Shown here in pieces: positions 6,839-8,462 of a stretch of 8,462 bases of DNA. The DNA lies in assembly GCA_013003805.1 (NCBI GenBank), contig JABDII010000084.1, positions 1 to 8,462 on the forward strand, in the 5' to 3' direction. The translations under genes were made by a program, and so were the position numbers. Source of the stretch: Gemmatimonadales bacterium (GTDB lineage Bacteria; Gemmatimonadota; Gemmatimonadetes; Gemmatimonadales; GWC2-71-9). Each line of letters opens with the position of its first letter. Within the stretch, counting starts at the first letter, position 1. Under the pieces are notes generated by a model that saw nothing but the letters and a program-made list of their open reading frames with translations, made no database searches and had not been told where the DNA came from.

Positions 6839-7903
6839 CTAGAAGAACAGCCGCAACTCGAGCTCGAGCCGGTCGAGGTCATCGGTAGCCTGGGGAATGT
6901 TCTTCTCCAGGATGTAGAACGCCGACAGCTCGATGAACGGATTGGGGAAGGCCTCGAGGCCGAATCGCATGCGATAGCGGTCGTCCTCATCGACAGCGGT
7001 GTTTCGATCGAACCATCCGTAGGTGACTTTGCCGTTCAGTCCCTGCCTAATCAACACGTCGCCTTCCACAAAACCCACCAGCTGCTCGCGGCCCGAGACG
7101 TCCGAGATGTAGTCGAACTCACCCATGAAGCTGGCGGGCCCAACCTGGAAGCCGCCGAATCCACCGACCACGTCCCGGTCGCCTTGCTCGGCGGAGTTGC
7201 GCGACGCCGACACGCCCACGCGGAAGCGGGAATCGATGAAGGTGGCGGTGGCAGTGGCCTGCTTGCCGTCGTCGTTCTCACTCGCCCCTTGACTCCCGTT
7301 GGTGATCGCGAGCGCCACCGAGAGGGGGCCCGGCTCTATGCCCAACTCTACGCCCTGGTCGGGGGTGTCGTAATTGAAACCCGTGACACCACGAATGAAC
7401 TCGTCATCGTCCTTGAGCCGGAGGCCGAACGGAAGTAGTATCTTCCCCGCCTTGACGTAGCCATTGGCTGGAAGCTTCTCGATGAGAGCGAACAGCTCTC
7501 GCGCCACCGCCCGGTTCGGTCCTACCGTCTGATCCAGATAGAGTGCCACGCGATCCTTAATGAGACGCGCTTCCACATATGCCTGGGCCTCGTCGAGGTC
7601 GAGCGAGGTACGCGGCGAGGTCTCCTTGAAGGTCCCCGACGCCTTCATGCGGAGGTCCAACCCGATCGTTAAGAACTCGGCGATCTTGGGGCTTAGGTAC
7701 TCACCCTTCCGCCACGGAAGCGTGGTCTGTCCGTAAATACTCCCGAAGCCGGTTCGCATTCCCCCACCGCTTCGATTCGTATGGCAGGCGGCACACTTGA
7801 GCCCGGTTCGGATGGCGAGGTACGGCTCCGCCGCCACCCGATCGGGGACGACCATGCCGGCGAGCACAACCAGACCACCCACCATCTTCATTGCTCGGTC
7901 CAT
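6839..7903 (-). CDS. Outer-membrane beta-barrel (porin-like) protein with an N-terminal CXXCH heme c motif
   Basis: This 354-residue protein has a signal peptide (hydrophobic core about 7-20, likely cleavage after VAA at 25). The mature protein then gives AEPYLAIRTGLKCAACHTNRSGGG, with CAACH at 37-41, the c-type heme attachment motif. From about residue 65 the sequence alternates polar and hydrophobic residues with repeated short strands (YVEARLIKDRVALYLDQ, GYVKAGKILLPFGLRL, FRVGVSASRN, RMRFGLEAF). It ends ELELRLFF, a typical BAM-recognised aromatic C-terminus. It is probably an outer-membrane barrel of about 14-16 strands with one periplasmic heme. The start ATG (7903-7901) has GAGGAG 6 nt upstream. 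The longer frame to 7948 overlaps the upstream gene and hides the signal peptide. The gap to the CX4CH lipoprotein stop is 10 bp, with the Shine-Dalgarno sequence overlapping that stop, so the two are translated together. Role, by inference: electron passage or heme-dependent transport at the outer membrane. Confidence 0.82.
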   Translation of the reverse strand: MDRAMKMVGGLVVLAGMVVPDRVAAEPYLAIRTGLKCAACHTNRSGGGMRTGFGSIYGQTTLPWRKGEYLSPKIAEFLTIGLDLRMKASGTFKETSPRTSLDLDEAQAYVEARLIKDRVALYLDQTVGPNRAVARELFALIEKLPANGYVKAGKILLPFGLRLKDDDEFIRGVTGFNYDTPDQGVELGIEPGPLSVALAITNGSQGASENDDGKQATATATFIDSRFRVGVSASRNSAEQGDRDVVGGFGGFQVGPASFMGEFDYISDVSGREQLVGFVEGDVLIRQGLNGKVTYGWFDRNTAVDEDDRYRMRFGLEAFPNPFIELSAFYILEKNIPQATDDLDRLELELRLFF

Positions 7904-7913
7904 ACTGTGCTCC

Positions 7914-8378
7914 TCAATTGTCCTCGGCGCCATCCGTAATCCACGCACGGATCAGATCAATCTCGGCCTGGGTGAGATCCCCGCCGATGGGCGGCATGCG
8001 CCCGCCCGAGCCACCCACCGACAGTTGGGTACCCTGGACCTTGTGGACCAGGTAGCTCGAGTCGGGCCGGAGTGGGCGCACCCGAAGGAGGGGTGATTCA
8101 ATCGACGGCACGTCGACGATGTTCTGAAATGCCAGGCCCGAACTCAGGTTCAGACCCAACGTCGGGTTAGCGCCAGCATGGCACCCTGAGAGGGCACAGT
8201 TGGCCGTGAAGATCGGCTGCACGTCTCCGGAGAGGGTGGCCGTCGCCGGTGGTCCGGGTGGAGGGACCGTTCCCAATGGCTCGCCATTGGCGTCGAGCCC
8301 GGTACCCTCCCCGACACACGCCGCCACTGCCAGCAAGGACGCCGCGAGAGGAAATGAGGTCAGCTTGCGTGGGGACAC
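7914..8378 (-). CDS. Cytochrome c-like lipoprotein with a CX4CH motif
   Basis: From the GTG at 8378 this gives 154 residues: charged N-terminus (MSPRK), hydrophobic core (FPLAASLLAVAA) and a lipobox ending at Cys21, so it is an exported lipoprotein. A Pro/Gly-rich linker (about 30-48) leads to LSGDVQPIFTANCALSGCHAG, where CALSGCH (61-67) is a CX4CH heme-binding motif. CX4CH is an accepted heme c variant, known from tetraheme cytochromes c3. GGRMPPIGG (125-133) offers Met128 as a possible axial ligand, and the closing helix LTQAEIDLIRAWITDGAE is typical of class I cytochrome c-like domains. I chose GTG because GGAGG lies 4 nt upstream and a clean signal peptide follows. ATGs at 8453 and 8429 would add a charged leader and have no good Shine-Dalgarno. 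It is coupled to the downstream heme barrel and may pass electrons to or from it. Confidence 0.8.
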   Translation of the reverse strand: MSPRKLTSFPLAASLLAVAACVGEGTGLDANGEPLGTVPPPGPPATATLSGDVQPIFTANCALSGCHAGANPTLGLNLSSGLAFQNIVDVPSIESPLLRVRPLRPDSSYLVHKVQGTQLSVGGSGGRMPPIGGDLTQAEIDLIRAWITDGAEDN

Positions 8379-8412
8379 GGTTCCTCCACCGATTCGGCGG
8401 GCCTTCGGCCTC

Positions 8413-8462
8413 TTACTGTAACGCCACATTGAAGTTGGCGCTGCCCATCCCACCGCGCCCGT
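8413..8462 (-). CDS. Possible C-terminal tail of an upstream gene, cut by the window edge
   Basis: One minus-strand frame enters at the right edge and reads GRGGMGSANFNVALQ before a TAA at 8413-8415. The alternating pattern at the end suits the last strand of a beta-rich protein. Its stop lies 34 bp before the GTG of the CX4CH lipoprotein, a spacing that would fit the same operon. Only 15 residues are visible, so this may be chance. Confidence 0.3.
   Translation of the reverse strand, partial: GRGGMGSANFNVALQ

Noticed and set aside
6650..7438. Plus-strand open frame of 262 residues
   Set aside because: It is antisense to the heme barrel gene and the lipoprotein start and shows no domain or start signal; it is a shadow of GC-rich coding sequence.

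Overview
The window looks like bacterial chromosome from a GC-rich, Gram-negative (diderm) organism. Two proteins carry lipoprotein signal peptides, one is an outer-membrane-type beta-barrel ending in Phe-Phe, and high-GC codons dominate every gene. The heme-type motif CX4CH in a small lipoprotein is a style I associate with Gemmatimonadota, Acidobacteriota and Myxococcota, but the phylum cannot be fixed from this sequence alone.

Layout. At the left edge, on the plus strand, is the 3' part of an AhpD-like peroxidase-related gene (1-507) with an in-frame TGA at 157-159. That TGA sits exactly where the family has the second Cys of its CxxC active site. The frame stays open and conserved for another 115 codons, and a perfect 7-bp hairpin lies 17 nt after the TGA. 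The best reading is a selenoprotein with a CxxU active site and a bacterial SECIS element. This is the most interesting feature of the window, and ordinary gene calling would truncate it to an ORF starting at the ATG at 160.

Everything else is on the minus strand, in two transcription groups read right to left. Group 1 (8462 down to 6261) holds the tail of a possible upstream gene, a CX4CH cytochrome-like lipoprotein, a beta-barrel protein with a CXXCH heme motif directly after its signal peptide, and, after a 146-bp gap, a small lipoprotein. The first two complete genes are tightly coupled and may act together in electron transfer at the outer membrane. The group ends at a strong intrinsic terminator (6237-6203).

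Group 2 (6134 down to 517) is a compact four-gene operon: a GcvT-fold (aminomethyltransferase-like, folate-binding type) protein, two tandem paralogous PYROXD2/phytoene-desaturase-like FAD oxidoreductases, and a beta-lactamase-fold serine hydrolase. Junctions are 1, 8 and 20 bp, so the products probably serve one pathway. Redox FAD enzymes next to a GcvT-fold protein suggest oxidation plus one-carbon transfer from an unknown substrate, with the hydrolase perhaps cleaving an ester or amide. No gcvH/gcvP or carotenoid genes are present to support the textbook roles. The hydrolase and the selenoprotein gene converge with 9 bp between their stop codons.

No tRNA, rRNA, CRISPR array, insertion sequence or phage gene was seen, and no gene-free stretch exceeds 150 bp.
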